The notes under the pieces: generated by a model | Database searches by the model: none | The model's input: the letters and a program-made list of their open reading frames with translations, nothing else | Told to the model about the DNA's origin: nothing | Translations under genes and position numbers: made by a program | Shown: positions 51,289 to 60,862 of the stretch, piece by piece | How the letters are laid out: the number at the start of each line of letters is the position of its first letter | How positions within the stretch are numbered: the first letter of the stretch is position 1 | Assembly (NCBI GenBank): GCA_965233855.1 | Contig: OZ247586.1 | Coordinates: 1,240,001-1,304,000 of the forward strand | Origin: Megaera_A sp965233855 | Lineage (GTDB): Bacteria; Pseudomonadota; Alphaproteobacteria; Rickettsiales; Rickettsiaceae | DNA: 64,000 bases | Reading direction: 5' to 3'

Positions 51289-53351
51289 CAGATATACTTT
51301 CAAAAGCCGAAGCGAAAAAAGAAATCAACTCTCTATCCAAACAGATAAGAGAACATAATAAATCATATTACTTAAGCGATGCACCGACCATTTCCGATGC
51401 CGAGTATGACCAACTATTTTCTAGGTTACAAAAAATTGAAGAACAATTCTCAGATCTTATAGATAAAAAAAGCCCTACTCAAACCATAGGCACAACTGTC
51501 CAGGATAAATTTGTTAAGCATACTCATAAACAAGCAATGCTATCACTGGGAAACTGCTTTTCTGAAAGCGATCTCTCTGATTTTATTGAGCGAATCAAAA
51601 GGTTCTTATCCATTAGTAATTTTCCACAAATATTCTGCGAACCTAAAATTGACGGCGTTTCATTTTCTGTCACATATAAAAATGGCAAACTATCAACCGG
51701 CGCAACCAGAGGTGATGGACATGTCGGTGAAAACATAACACAAAATATTAAAACTATAGACAAATTACCTCACACCATAAAAAACGCACCTTCATTTCTG
51801 GAGGTAAGAGGTGAAATTTTTATTGATAAAAACGATTTTGCAAAACTAAATGCTCAACAGGAAAGTGATGGTAAAGCAAAATTTGCTAACCCACGAAACT
51901 CAGCAGCTGGATCACTAAGGCAGCTGGATTTTAGCATAACAGCAGCAAGGCCACTAAAATATTTTGTATATGCAATTGGGCATTCAAGTGAAATTCTTGC
52001 AAGTTCACAGAGTGAATTACTAGAAAAATTAAAGAATTTCGGCTTTCAAATAAATCCAAATGGAGTGTTAGCAAAAAATATTGATGAGATCCTTAAATTC
52101 TATAATGAACAAATGCACAATAGAGATAGTTTGCCTCATGAAATTGATGGAATTGTATATAAAGTAAATGATTTTGCTCTCCAAGATAGACTTGGATTCA
52201 TAGCAAGAAGCCCACGATTTGCGATCGCTCATAAATTTCCTGCAACAATTGCTGAAACTAAGCTACTTGATATAACCATACAAGTGGGTAGAACAGGAGC
52301 ATTAACACCAGTTGCAGAACTAGAACCAATACAGATTGGGGGGGTGCAAGTATCGCGCGCTACCCTTCATAATTTTCAAGAAATTGAAAGGCTTGATATT
52401 CGAGTTGGAGATACAGTATTACTGCACCGCGCAGGCGACGTTATTCCAAAGATAACAGAAGTAAACTTGAAAAAAAGGCCCGACAATACAAAACAATTTT
52501 CTACCCCCGCTAATTGCCCATCTTGCAATTCAATACTACACGTAGATCCAATAGATGTTATTGTCAGATGTGATAATGGTCTAAATTGCCCCAAACAACT
52601 AGGAGAATCCATTAAACATTTTGTATCAAAAAATGCGCTCAACATTGATGGAATGGGTGCAAAGCAGGTAGAATTTTTTATCGAAAAAGGCATGATCAAA
52701 AACCCAGCAGATATATTTAAATTAGAAAAGCTAAATACAAATTCTCTACAAAAAATTGAGAACATGCCCGGTTGGGGAGCAAAATCAGTTGAAAATCTTT
52801 TTAAAAACATCAAAGAAGCCAAAAATATAACTTTGCCAAAATTTATTTATGCACTTGGCATTAGGCACATTGGGGAAAGTAATGCAAAAATATTAAGCAG
52901 ACAATTACCAACCTCTCAAATATTTATAGATTCAATGATTCAACTTAAGAATAGAGACAAATCTATATTTAATACTCTAGAAAATCTTGATGGAATCGGT
53001 CACAAAATTCTCATTGATATTCAAAACTTTTTTGAATGCGAACAAAATATCAATACTATCAATGAATTACTAGATATACTTATTATAGATGATTATGAAG
53101 ATAACATCGAATCTAGCACATTATCTGGACAAAATATAGTTTTTACTGGCAGCCTAACATCCATTTCTAGAAGCGAAGCTAAATCTCAAGCTGAAAAAAT
53201 TGGTGCTAAAGTTGCAAACACAGTAACCAACAATACTAATTTAGTTATCGCTGGAGAAAAGGCAGGAAGCAAATTAAAAAAAGCTAGGGAACTTGGAATC
53301 AAAATAATATCAGAAGAAGAATGGCAAAAAATTGTAATTGAGAGCAAATAA
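51285..53351 (+). CDS. ligA: NAD-dependent DNA ligase
   Basis: 688 residues. Adenylation site EPKIDGVSFSV with the reactive Lys, GEIFIDKNDF, the OB domain with VGRTGALTPVAELEPI, four Cys of the zinc finger (CPSC … CDNGLNCPKQ), helix-hairpin-helix repeats and a C-terminal BRCT domain with FTGSLTSISRSEAKSQAE. It uses NAD, so its coupling with nadC is suggestive. Length is normal. Confidence 0.96.
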   Translation: MTDILSKAEAKKEINSLSKQIREHNKSYYLSDAPTISDAEYDQLFSRLQKIEEQFSDLIDKKSPTQTIGTTVQDKFVKHTHKQAMLSLGNCFSESDLSDFIERIKRFLSISNFPQIFCEPKIDGVSFSVTYKNGKLSTGATRGDGHVGENITQNIKTIDKLPHTIKNAPSFLEVRGEIFIDKNDFAKLNAQQESDGKAKFANPRNSAAGSLRQLDFSITAARPLKYFVYAIGHSSEILASSQSELLEKLKNFGFQINPNGVLAKNIDEILKFYNEQMHNRDSLPHEIDGIVYKVNDFALQDRLGFIARSPRFAIAHKFPATIAETKLLDITIQVGRTGALTPVAELEPIQIGGVQVSRATLHNFQEIERLDIRVGDTVLLHRAGDVIPKITEVNLKKRPDNTKQFSTPANCPSCNSILHVDPIDVIVRCDNGLNCPKQLGESIKHFVSKNALNIDGMGAKQVEFFIEKGMIKNPADIFKLEKLNTNSLQKIENMPGWGAKSVENLFKNIKEAKNITLPKFIYALGIRHIGESNAKILSRQLPTSQIFIDSMIQLKNRDKSIFNTLENLDGIGHKILIDIQNFFECEQNINTINELLDILIIDDYEDNIESSTLSGQNIVFTGSLTSISRSEAKSQAEKIGAKVANTVTNNTNLVIAGEKAGSKLKKARELGIKIISEEEWQKIVIESK

Positions 53352-55061
53352 ATGATTAACACCAGAATTGACCAACTCCGCAACTTACTTAAGGAACATA
53401 ATTACTCAGGATACATCATCTCAACCTCAGATGAATATTTAAGCGAGTATACTCCTGAATATGCAAAAAGATTAGAATATATAACAAGTTTTACTGGATC
53501 AAATGGCTTTGCTCTTATCTTACAGGATACAATATTATTTTTTACAGATGGGCGATATATAGACCAAGCGCTCACTCAACTCGACGACCATATATTTGAA
53601 GTATTCGACCAACAATTAATAGTCAATTTCCCTTGGCAAGACTATTTAGATGATGATCATAAAATTGCCTATGATCCTAAAATATTTTCTAATAATTTTT
53701 TGCAGCACTTCAAATTTCTTAATATAAAGCCACATAATGATAATTTAATTGATCAGATTTGGAATAACCAACCCAAGAAACCAAATTCAAATATATATGA
53801 TTATTCAGTAGAATTTGCAGGCGAGGATTATCAGGACAAAATCACAAAATGCCAACAATTTATTGAAGAAAATAACGCTGCATCATTAGTTATAACAGAT
53901 TCAGACTGTGTATGTTGGCTTCTGAACATTAGAGCACACGATGTTGAATTTTCTCCTTTATTACTAGCTCATGCAATAATTACCAAAGAAGAAATATATC
54001 TTTTTACTGATAGTGAAAGATATGAAAATCATGGTAAAAAGGATATTACTATTATTTCTGATAATGAGTTTACAGATATCATTAACTCTATAGAAGGAAT
54101 AATTTTATATGATAAAAACTTATGTTCTGATTATATCTCCACTCTTATTGAAACTAGAAAATATAGAAATATTAAAAATCCTTGCATCAACTGGAAAGCT
54201 CAAAAAAACCCTACTGAAATACGACTCATGCAAGAAGGGCATATTCAAGATGCAGTTGCTGTCTGCGAAATACTTTCTTATATTGACAAAGAAAATATAT
54301 CCTCTTTATCTGAGTATAAAATTGGAGAAAAACTGACTAAATTCCGCGAAAAAGGAAAGTCATACGTAATGGATAGTTTTCCAACAATTTGTGGCTTTCA
54401 AAATAATAGTGCAATAATTCATTATCGAGCAGACAAAAAAACAGCGAAAAAAATAGAAGGAAACGGATTACTTCTTATTGATTCAGGTGGTCAATATATG
54501 GGAGCTACAACTGATATCACTAGAACAATCACTATCGGAACACCAAACAATACGCATAAAGAAAATTATACAAATGTTTTAAAAGGACATATTGCGCTTG
54601 CAACAGCCATTTTCCCTGAAAACAAAGTAACAGGTGCAAACCTTGATATTTTAGCAAGGCAATATTTATGGAATGAAGGTAAAGACTATGCACATGGCAC
54701 CGGTCATGGAGTAGGAAGTTTCTTGAGCGTTCATGAAGGACCACAAAATATTAGCTTAACTGGCTCTGCTGCTAAAATACAAAAAGATATGGTAATGTCT
54801 AATGAACCTGGGTACTACGTCCCTGGAGAATTTGGTATTAGAATCGAAAATATGATGTACGCAAAAGAGTCAAAAAATATAGGTTATTTAGAGTTTGAAA
54901 TGCTTACATTAGTTCCATACTCAAAAGAATTAATTAATCTAAAAATGCTCAACAAGAATGAACTAGCATTTCTTGCAACCTATTATAAGCGCATCAAGGA
55001 ACTAGTTATGCCCCTTCTATCAGAAGATGCAAAGGCTTGGTTACAAAATCAGATTCTTTAA
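53352..55061 (+). CDS. pepP: Aminopeptidase P family (Xaa-Pro aminopeptidase)
   Basis: 569 residues, the longer eukaryote-like type of this family. It cleaves an N-terminal residue before proline. The C-terminal pita-bread domain holds the two-metal site: LLLIDSGGQYMGATTDITRT with two Asp, HGTGHGVGSFLSVHEGPQ with His, MSNEPGYYVPGEFGIRIEN with two Glu. The N-terminus (LLKEHNYSGYIISTSDEYLSE) is the usual creatinase-like lobe. It starts directly after ligA and its stop overlaps that of the convergent mlaC by a few bases. Confidence 0.93.
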   Translation: MINTRIDQLRNLLKEHNYSGYIISTSDEYLSEYTPEYAKRLEYITSFTGSNGFALILQDTILFFTDGRYIDQALTQLDDHIFEVFDQQLIVNFPWQDYLDDDHKIAYDPKIFSNNFLQHFKFLNIKPHNDNLIDQIWNNQPKKPNSNIYDYSVEFAGEDYQDKITKCQQFIEENNAASLVITDSDCVCWLLNIRAHDVEFSPLLLAHAIITKEEIYLFTDSERYENHGKKDITIISDNEFTDIINSIEGIILYDKNLCSDYISTLIETRKYRNIKNPCINWKAQKNPTEIRLMQEGHIQDAVAVCEILSYIDKENISSLSEYKIGEKLTKFREKGKSYVMDSFPTICGFQNNSAIIHYRADKKTAKKIEGNGLLLIDSGGQYMGATTDITRTITIGTPNNTHKENYTNVLKGHIALATAIFPENKVTGANLDILARQYLWNEGKDYAHGTGHGVGSFLSVHEGPQNISLTGSAAKIQKDMVMSNEPGYYVPGEFGIRIENMMYAKESKNIGYLEFEMLTLVPYSKELINLKMLNKNELAFLATYYKRIKELVMPLLSEDAKAWLQNQIL

Positions 55062-55699
55062 TTTTTATACCTAGCTTTTGTTTGCTCAATCCCCTGTGGT
55101 TTTTCAAGCCTTTGTTTGAGGTCTAAAATTAACGCATCGATACCTCTAGAAGAAATAACGCTATTAAACTCAGATTGTTGAGAATTGAGAATACTAATAC
55201 CTTCAGTAATAATATCACCAATTCTATACGGTCTCTTAGTTTTATTCTCTAATTTATGAATTAAATAATCAATTTTTACAGATTGCTGCCCTGATGGGCG
55301 GACAATTTCCATATTTACTATAAACATATCATCATCTATCTGCTTAACATTCTTAAGCATCGCCTTCTCACCACTATAATTACTAGACAAGTCAGCATAT
55401 ACTTTAACAACAAATTTTGAATATATCCTTGCAAATTCAGCAATTTTATCATCAGAAATTATTCTTCGATTACGACCAAGAGTGTATTTAGCCATCCAAT
55501 CTAGATATAAATGCGATCTAATCAACCTACTAGATTTTTTATGTCTTTGAACTGGTGTTAAGCTCTCATCATGAACCAATTTATACCCTTCGTCTATAAG
55601 ATCTTCGACATATTTCTTTAAATCTTCCGTATCGTTATTAGCACTAACGGGTAAAGAAAAAAATAGAATAGAAAAAAGAATAGATGCTACAGCTTTCAT
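55058..55699 (-). CDS. mlaC: MlaC-type periplasmic phospholipid-binding protein
   Basis: 213 residues with a signal peptide (ILFSILFFSLPVSANND). MlaC shuttles phospholipids between MlaA at the outer membrane and the MlaFEDB ABC system. It shows LIRSHLYLDWMAKYTLGRN followed by FARIYSKFVVKVYADLSSNY, IDYLIHKLENKTKRPYRIGDI and ISILNSQQSEFNSVISSRGI, matching the family. It follows mlaA, as in many alphaproteobacteria. The ABC components are not in the window. Confidence 0.9.
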   Translation of the reverse strand: MKAVASILFSILFFSLPVSANNDTEDLKKYVEDLIDEGYKLVHDESLTPVQRHKKSSRLIRSHLYLDWMAKYTLGRNRRIISDDKIAEFARIYSKFVVKVYADLSSNYSGEKAMLKNVKQIDDDMFIVNMEIVRPSGQQSVKIDYLIHKLENKTKRPYRIGDIITEGISILNSQQSEFNSVISSRGIDALILDLKQRLEKPQGIEQTKARYKN

Positions 55700-55816
55700 T
55701 GTTATAACCTTTTAAAATATAATTTAAATATGCAAAACATAAATTCAGCCAGCAAATGCACCTACGAGCAAATATACTGGATGAAATAAATTATAACAAA
55801 AAACTAAACGTGAATT

Positions 55817-56605
55817 CTATTGATTATTAACCGCTGGGCACTTGAACCCTACTGGATAATCCATTTTAGCTTCTCTTTGTTGTATTAAAGCATCCCTGAT
55901 AGCTATGTATGGATCTGGCGAATTCTTAGTCACGTGATCTGTAAATGGCATAATCATATCACGCTTATGAATAGTTTTCACAACTGTAACAACATTCTTA
56001 AAGTCACTATGCATCTGATAATTAGCTGGAATTAACCTAGACTTTATAGGATTTAATATACTATTAAGCAATATCGGATCCATCACATCACGTGCACCCA
56101 TTCCACCATAAATAGGCAGAACCAAATAAGGCCCTGAACCAACACCGTAATATCCTAAAGTACTACCAAAAGTCTGTGGTTCAGCAGTCAATCCAAATTT
56201 ACTTGCAACGTCAAACATTCCCAAAACTCCAAAAGTGGAGTTAATCGCAAATCTCCAAAATGTTTTAAACATTCCGTTTGATTTACCCTGCAAACCATAA
56301 TTCACAGTAGATAAAGGCTCAGAAATATTATCTACAAAACTACCAACTCTTTGCTTTGTATATTGATTAGTCACCTTTCCATAACCTTTAGCAATAGGTC
56401 TTAGAATAAAAGTATCTAAAACACCATTAACAAAAAAGACTTTACGGTTTAATGACTCATATGGATCATATACCTGACAGCGATTATTCAAAGCCGCATA
56501 ATTATATGAATATTTATCCTTTGATTTTTCAGCAGCTATAGAGCTACTAACAAAACCACAAATTATTACTAATGTTAATGTATTGATTATTGATCTTACA
56601 GACAC
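55817..56605 (-). CDS. mlaA: MlaA/VacJ-type outer-membrane lipid-asymmetry protein
   Basis: 262 residues, GTG start with the strong site GGAGG five bases before it. It removes misplaced phospholipids from the outer leaflet. Signatures are DPYESLNRKVFFVNGVLDTF and FAINSTFGVLGMFDVASKFG with PQTFGSTLGYYGVGSGPYLV. The signal sequence LTLVIICGFVSSSIAA is of the ordinary kind; no lipobox of the L-[AS]-[GA]-C type is visible, so this MlaA may not be a lipoprotein. It precedes mlaC by 117 bases. Confidence 0.92.
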   Translation of the reverse strand: MSVRSIINTLTLVIICGFVSSSIAAEKSKDKYSYNYAALNNRCQVYDPYESLNRKVFFVNGVLDTFILRPIAKGYGKVTNQYTKQRVGSFVDNISEPLSTVNYGLQGKSNGMFKTFWRFAINSTFGVLGMFDVASKFGLTAEPQTFGSTLGYYGVGSGPYLVLPIYGGMGARDVMDPILLNSILNPIKSRLIPANYQMHSDFKNVVTVVKTIHKRDMIMPFTDHVTKNSPDPYIAIRDALIQQREAKMDYPVGFKCPAVNNQ

Positions 56606-56622
56606 ATTTACCTCCTAAAAAA

Positions 56623-57630
56623 TCATTTGGTGCACACAAATATAGAGTAATTATTTTTTATTTCTAGTGAAAAATCTTTCGTTGATAAAACTTCAAAACC
56701 TGATTCAGAAAGACTTTCCTTAACATAGTCTGTATTATATGCGAATTCTAAAAATTTAGATGACAATTGATTTTTCTTGTCAGTACGTACAGCAAAAGCA
56801 AAGTAACCACCTGAATTTAACACAGAAAACACACTCGCAAAAATCTTTTTCAGATCTATTTCTGTTGCAAACCCATCCAAACTATAAACCACACCATATT
56901 TATTTTTCTCTGAAGCTAGAAAAGTATCTACTGGAGAATTCATTATTCTATTATAGATCTGAATTTCAGGAAAACATCTAGGCTGAAGATCAATCATCTT
57001 CTCTGAAATTTCAACACCAGTTAATTGATAAGATTCCTGCATTCTTAGTTTAATTTCGTTACCAAGCATACCGATATTAGATCCTAACTCCAAAATAGAG
57101 TATTCCTCTGGCAAATTTCGAGCCTGAGAATTAAATTCTGTAACCAACTCCAAGGTAATATTGTCTTCTTCACTTACATATTTATCAACAGCAATATCTG
57201 CAATAATATCCCTATGCATTGAATAAATCTCTGATGGGATTGATGTAATATTATCTATAGATTTTACAAAAGACAACAATTCAACTTTATCCTCTTCTTC
57301 TGCCTTAGTTAAATATATAATAGAATTTTTATAATCTTGCTTCATAAAATAAGTCCAACCAAGCCAATAATATGCAACTTTATTGTTTGGATCTAAAAAT
57401 TTATCAATCAACTTAAATCTAAATATTGCATCATTATAATTTCTGCATCTCAAATGGTATATACCAAGGTCCATATTGCTATCTGCGAGATTACCAAGAT
57501 TATATCGTAATTTTAAAAATTCATCACCCACTTTAATAATTTGTTTCTTAATAAGTGTAGGAATCGAAATTAAAGTTGAAAAAAACGATTTAAATATATT
57601 AGATGTCTTTAGAAAAAATTTTCTTGCCAT
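56623..57630 (-). CDS. TPR protein with a C-terminal SAM methyltransferase domain
   Basis: 335 residues. The first ~110 residues hold TPR-like helices, with LGIYHLRCRNYNDAIFRFKL and YYWLGWTYFMKQDYKNSIIY. From ~170 a class I methyltransferase begins: YSILELGSNIGMLGNEIKLR (SAM-binding) and GVEISEKMIDLQPR. A later YGVVYSLDGFATEIDLKKIF fits the same fold. The target is unknown. It is 17 bases upstream of mlaA in the same direction, so it may be transcribed together with the Mla genes. Confidence 0.7.
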   Translation of the reverse strand: MARKFFLKTSNIFKSFFSTLISIPTLIKKQIIKVGDEFLKLRYNLGNLADSNMDLGIYHLRCRNYNDAIFRFKLIDKFLDPNNKVAYYWLGWTYFMKQDYKNSIIYLTKAEEEDKVELLSFVKSIDNITSIPSEIYSMHRDIIADIAVDKYVSEEDNITLELVTEFNSQARNLPEEYSILELGSNIGMLGNEIKLRMQESYQLTGVEISEKMIDLQPRCFPEIQIYNRIMNSPVDTFLASEKNKYGVVYSLDGFATEIDLKKIFASVFSVLNSGGYFAFAVRTDKKNQLSSKFLEFAYNTDYVKESLSESGFEVLSTKDFSLEIKNNYSIFVCTK

Positions 57631-57745
57631 ATGACTTATTCATTGGGTTTGATTTGATTTACAAAGAATATTCTCATATAATCTCGGTAAGTTCAAACTA
57701 ATACGAAATATTGCGTAAAAACTAAATAAAATAGAGCGTAAAATT

Positions 57746-58948
57746 ATGTCACTTATTGCAAACAGACTTCAAGCCGTAAAACCATCACCAACTTTAGCCG
57801 TATCCGCAAAGGCCAAAGAACTTTCTAGTCAGGGGATTAACATAATTTCTCTTGCTGCTGGTGAACCAGATTTTGATACACCACAAAATATAAAAGAAGC
57901 AGCGATTGAAGGCATCACAAATGGCGCAACAAAATATACTGTTGTATCTGGAACTTTAGAGCTAAAAAATGCTATAAGAGATAAGTTTAAAAAAGATAAT
58001 AATCTTGAATATGATCAAAATGAAATAATTGTTGGAACAGGCGGAAAACAAGTCATATATAATTTGTTCATGGCAACAATTAATGAAGGTGATGAAGTAA
58101 TAATCCCTGCCCCCTATTGGGTTTCTTATCCAGATATGATACTGCTTGCAGGTGGCACGCCCGTGACAGTAATATCTAGTATGGATACAGGATTTCGTGT
58201 AAAACCACATGATGTTGAAGCTGCTATTACTAAAAAAACAAAATGGTTTATTTTAAATTCTCCTAGCAACCCATCTGGTGCCACATATTCGGAATCAGAA
58301 CTTCAAGCCTTAGCAGAAATTTTTAAGAAACATCCACATGTAAATATTATGTGCGATGATATATACGAACATATTACGTTCGATGGATTTACTTTTAAGA
58401 CTCTTGCTACCATTGCACCTGATTTAAAGGATAGAATCTTTATTGTTAATGGAGTATCTAAAGCTTATTCCATGACTGGATGGAGAATTGGATATGGCGC
58501 CGGAAACAAAGATATAATCAAAGCAATGACTGTTATACAATCCCAAAGCACATCGAATCCTTCATCAATCAGTCAAGTAGCTGCTGTTGAAGCATTAAAC
58601 GGACCGCAAGATTTTATAAAAGGCAATGCAGAAAATTTCTGCGCGAAACGCGATCTAGTTCTTTCACTATTAGGAGAAATAGAAGAAATTGAGTGTTATA
58701 AATCAGAAGGCGCCTTTTATCTTTTTCCAAAATGTTCAAAGCTTTTTGGAAAAAAAACACCTGCTGGCGATATCATTCAAACAAGCTCTGATCTTGCAAC
58801 TTACCTACTAGAAACAGCCAATGTAGCAATCGTTCCTGGCATTGGTTTTGGCTTAGAAGGATATTTCAGAATTTCCTACGCAACATCTGAAAAGCTCTTA
58901 ACAGAAAGCTGCTCTAGAATTTCCGATGCTATATCGCAGTTAAATTAA
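57746..58948 (+). CDS. aspC: Aspartate aminotransferase (class I)
   Basis: 400 residues. PLP-dependent transfer between aspartate and 2-oxoglutarate. Seen are ISLAAGEPDFDTPQNIKEAA, then LNSPSNPSGATYSE, the PLP-Lys motif VNGVSKAYSMTGWRIGYGAG and the substrate Arg in GYFRISYATS. It opens a plus-strand block; its stop overlaps the next start (TAATG). The gene often precedes DUF374 and waaA in Rickettsiales-like genomes, by my recollection. Confidence 0.93.
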   Translation: MSLIANRLQAVKPSPTLAVSAKAKELSSQGINIISLAAGEPDFDTPQNIKEAAIEGITNGATKYTVVSGTLELKNAIRDKFKKDNNLEYDQNEIIVGTGGKQVIYNLFMATINEGDEVIIPAPYWVSYPDMILLAGGTPVTVISSMDTGFRVKPHDVEAAITKKTKWFILNSPSNPSGATYSESELQALAEIFKKHPHVNIMCDDIYEHITFDGFTFKTLATIAPDLKDRIFIVNGVSKAYSMTGWRIGYGAGNKDIIKAMTVIQSQSTSNPSSISQVAAVEALNGPQDFIKGNAENFCAKRDLVLSLLGEIEEIECYKSEGAFYLFPKCSKLFGKKTPAGDIIQTSSDLATYLLETANVAIVPGIGFGLEGYFRISYATSEKLLTESCSRISDAISQLN

Positions 58949-59598
58949 TGATAAAAAGAAAAATCAAAAAAATTCTTAAAACTAGTAGTTTGATACATAG
59001 TATATCAACAAATATTCTATACCTGTATTTAAAACTTGCATATCTTACTAACAGATGGGAATTTGTATGGAAGGACGGCTGGGATAAAGAGAGGATTAAT
59101 AAATTAGATGGAGCTTTATTTGCTCTATGGCATAATCGTTTAGCTTTTAGCCTGCATATTTTTCAAAATATTGATAACGTATACGCTCTTGTATCCTCCC
59201 ATGCTGACGGAAAATTAATCGCTAATATAGTAAGAAAGATGAAATTTAGTGTTATTGAAGGATCAACAAATCGTAATCCTACTAGAGCATTAAAAGAAAT
59301 AATAAATAAAATTAACGCAAAGAATAATGTAGTTATAACTCCCGATGGTCCAAGAGGACCAGTTTATAAAATCAATAGCAGTATTACCAAGGTAGCAAAA
59401 AAATTTGATAAGCCATTAATTCCTCTTTCATGCTCAGCGAATAAATATTATGAACTCAAAAGCTGGGATAAAATGATTATTCCTAAATTATTTGGAACAA
59501 TTACTGTCCACATGGGGGAACCATTGTATCTATGTGGCGATGAAGCCACGGATAATAAACTACTTGAGCAAACACTAATACAACTTTCAACACGATAA
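58948..59598 (+). CDS. DUF374 acyltransferase-like protein
   Basis: 216 residues. The lysophospholipid acyltransferase fold is shown by ALFALWHNRLAFSLHIF with the H-x4 pattern, then the conserved GRN-like STNRNPTRALKEIINKI, and PDGPRGPVYKINSSITKVAK, which is DUF374-specific. Probably adds an acyl chain to a lipid A or phospholipid precursor. It lies just before waaA, an arrangement common in alphaproteobacteria, so a link to Kdo-lipid A is likely. Confidence 0.88.
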   Translation: MIKRKIKKILKTSSLIHSISTNILYLYLKLAYLTNRWEFVWKDGWDKERINKLDGALFALWHNRLAFSLHIFQNIDNVYALVSSHADGKLIANIVRKMKFSVIEGSTNRNPTRALKEIINKINAKNNVVITPDGPRGPVYKINSSITKVAKKFDKPLIPLSCSANKYYELKSWDKMIIPKLFGTITVHMGEPLYLCGDEATDNKLLEQTLIQLSTR

Positions 59599-59608
59599 AA
59601 TCTAAATA

Positions 59609-60862
59609 ATGATTCCTTTTTATAACATTGCAAACTTAATATTATTTCCAATTTACTGCTTAGTTTTATTCATTAGAATTATAAGAAATAAGGACACAAT
59701 TAGTTCTGCACTTCAAAGACTAAAAGGAACTGGTTCTATCAGACCAAAGGGCAAACTTATTTGGATGCATGCTGCAAGTGTTGGTGAGTCGATGGTTGCT
59801 ATTACATTGACTAATGCAATAAATCATATTTATCCAAATGTACATTTCCTAATTACTACTGGAACTTTATCTTCAGCAAAAATTCTAGAAGAGTCACTGC
59901 CAAATAATGCAACACATCAATTTGCCCCTTTAGATAATGTGATTATTGTCAAAAAATTCTTATCTCATTGGAAACCAGATTTGGGGATTTTTATTGAATC
60001 TGAGTTTTGGCCATGTCTAATAAGTGAAGCAGCAAAACAATTTGATCTAATTCTTGTAAATGCACGACTATCGGATAGATCTTATTCTAGGTGGCTAAAT
60101 AGGAAAAACTTGTTTAATATAATCGTCTCAAACTTTAAACTAATTGCCACTCAGAGCGCTAACGATCTAGATAAATATACAAATTTAGAATGTAAAAATG
60201 CAATAAATTTAGGTAACTTAAAATTTGCTAATAAGGAACTTAACGTCAACACTCAGCAATTACAAGGCTTAAGAAATATCTTCCACAACACACCAATATT
60301 CATTGCAAGTAGCACTCACCCTGAAGATGAAGAAATAGCACTTCAAATAATCAAAGATTTGAAAAAAGAAAAAATAAATTATTATCCTATTATTGTTATC
60401 AGGCACCCAGAAAGAAGGAATGAAATAAGTGAAAAATGTAAAGAATTAGGTTTAACTTTTTCACTTCGATCTCAGAATAAAACACCATCTATTAAAGATG
60501 ACTTATATATAGTTGATAGTTTCGGAGAACTAGGGTTATTTTACAGTTTATCAAACATTACTTTTGTCGGGGGTTCATTCAAAAGAGGTGGTCACAATTT
60601 AGTAGAGCCCGCTTATTTTGACAATGTCATTATTTTAGGACCAGATATGAGTAATTTCCAAAATATTTCAACCGACATGATTAACAGCAAATCAGCTATT
60701 CAAATTCAAAATAAAGATGAATTAGCTGACAAAATACTTTTCTTTCTTAATAAAAAAAATGAGGAAGAATCAAACCAATTAATAAACAACGCGCGAAAAT
60801 TTGTAGATAATAGAAAAGAAACAATAGATAATTATCTAAAAAAGATAAAAAAGTTTTTATAA
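59609..60862 (+). CDS. waaA: 3-deoxy-D-manno-octulosonic-acid transferase
   Basis: 417 residues. Transfers Kdo from CMP-Kdo to lipid A precursor. N-terminal HAASVGESMVAITLTNAI is the family signature, followed by GIFIESEFWPCLISEA, IIVIRHPERRNEI and FVGGSFKRGGHNLVEPAY of the GT-B donor side. One N-terminal membrane anchor precedes the catalytic domain. It overlaps lpxK (TAATG). Confidence 0.95.
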   Translation: MIPFYNIANLILFPIYCLVLFIRIIRNKDTISSALQRLKGTGSIRPKGKLIWMHAASVGESMVAITLTNAINHIYPNVHFLITTGTLSSAKILEESLPNNATHQFAPLDNVIIVKKFLSHWKPDLGIFIESEFWPCLISEAAKQFDLILVNARLSDRSYSRWLNRKNLFNIIVSNFKLIATQSANDLDKYTNLECKNAINLGNLKFANKELNVNTQQLQGLRNIFHNTPIFIASSTHPEDEEIALQIIKDLKKEKINYYPIIVIRHPERRNEISEKCKELGLTFSLRSQNKTPSIKDDLYIVDSFGELGLFYSLSNITFVGGSFKRGGHNLVEPAYFDNVIILGPDMSNFQNISTDMINSKSAIQIQNKDELADKILFFLNKKNEEESNQLINNARKFVDNRKETIDNYLKKIKKFL

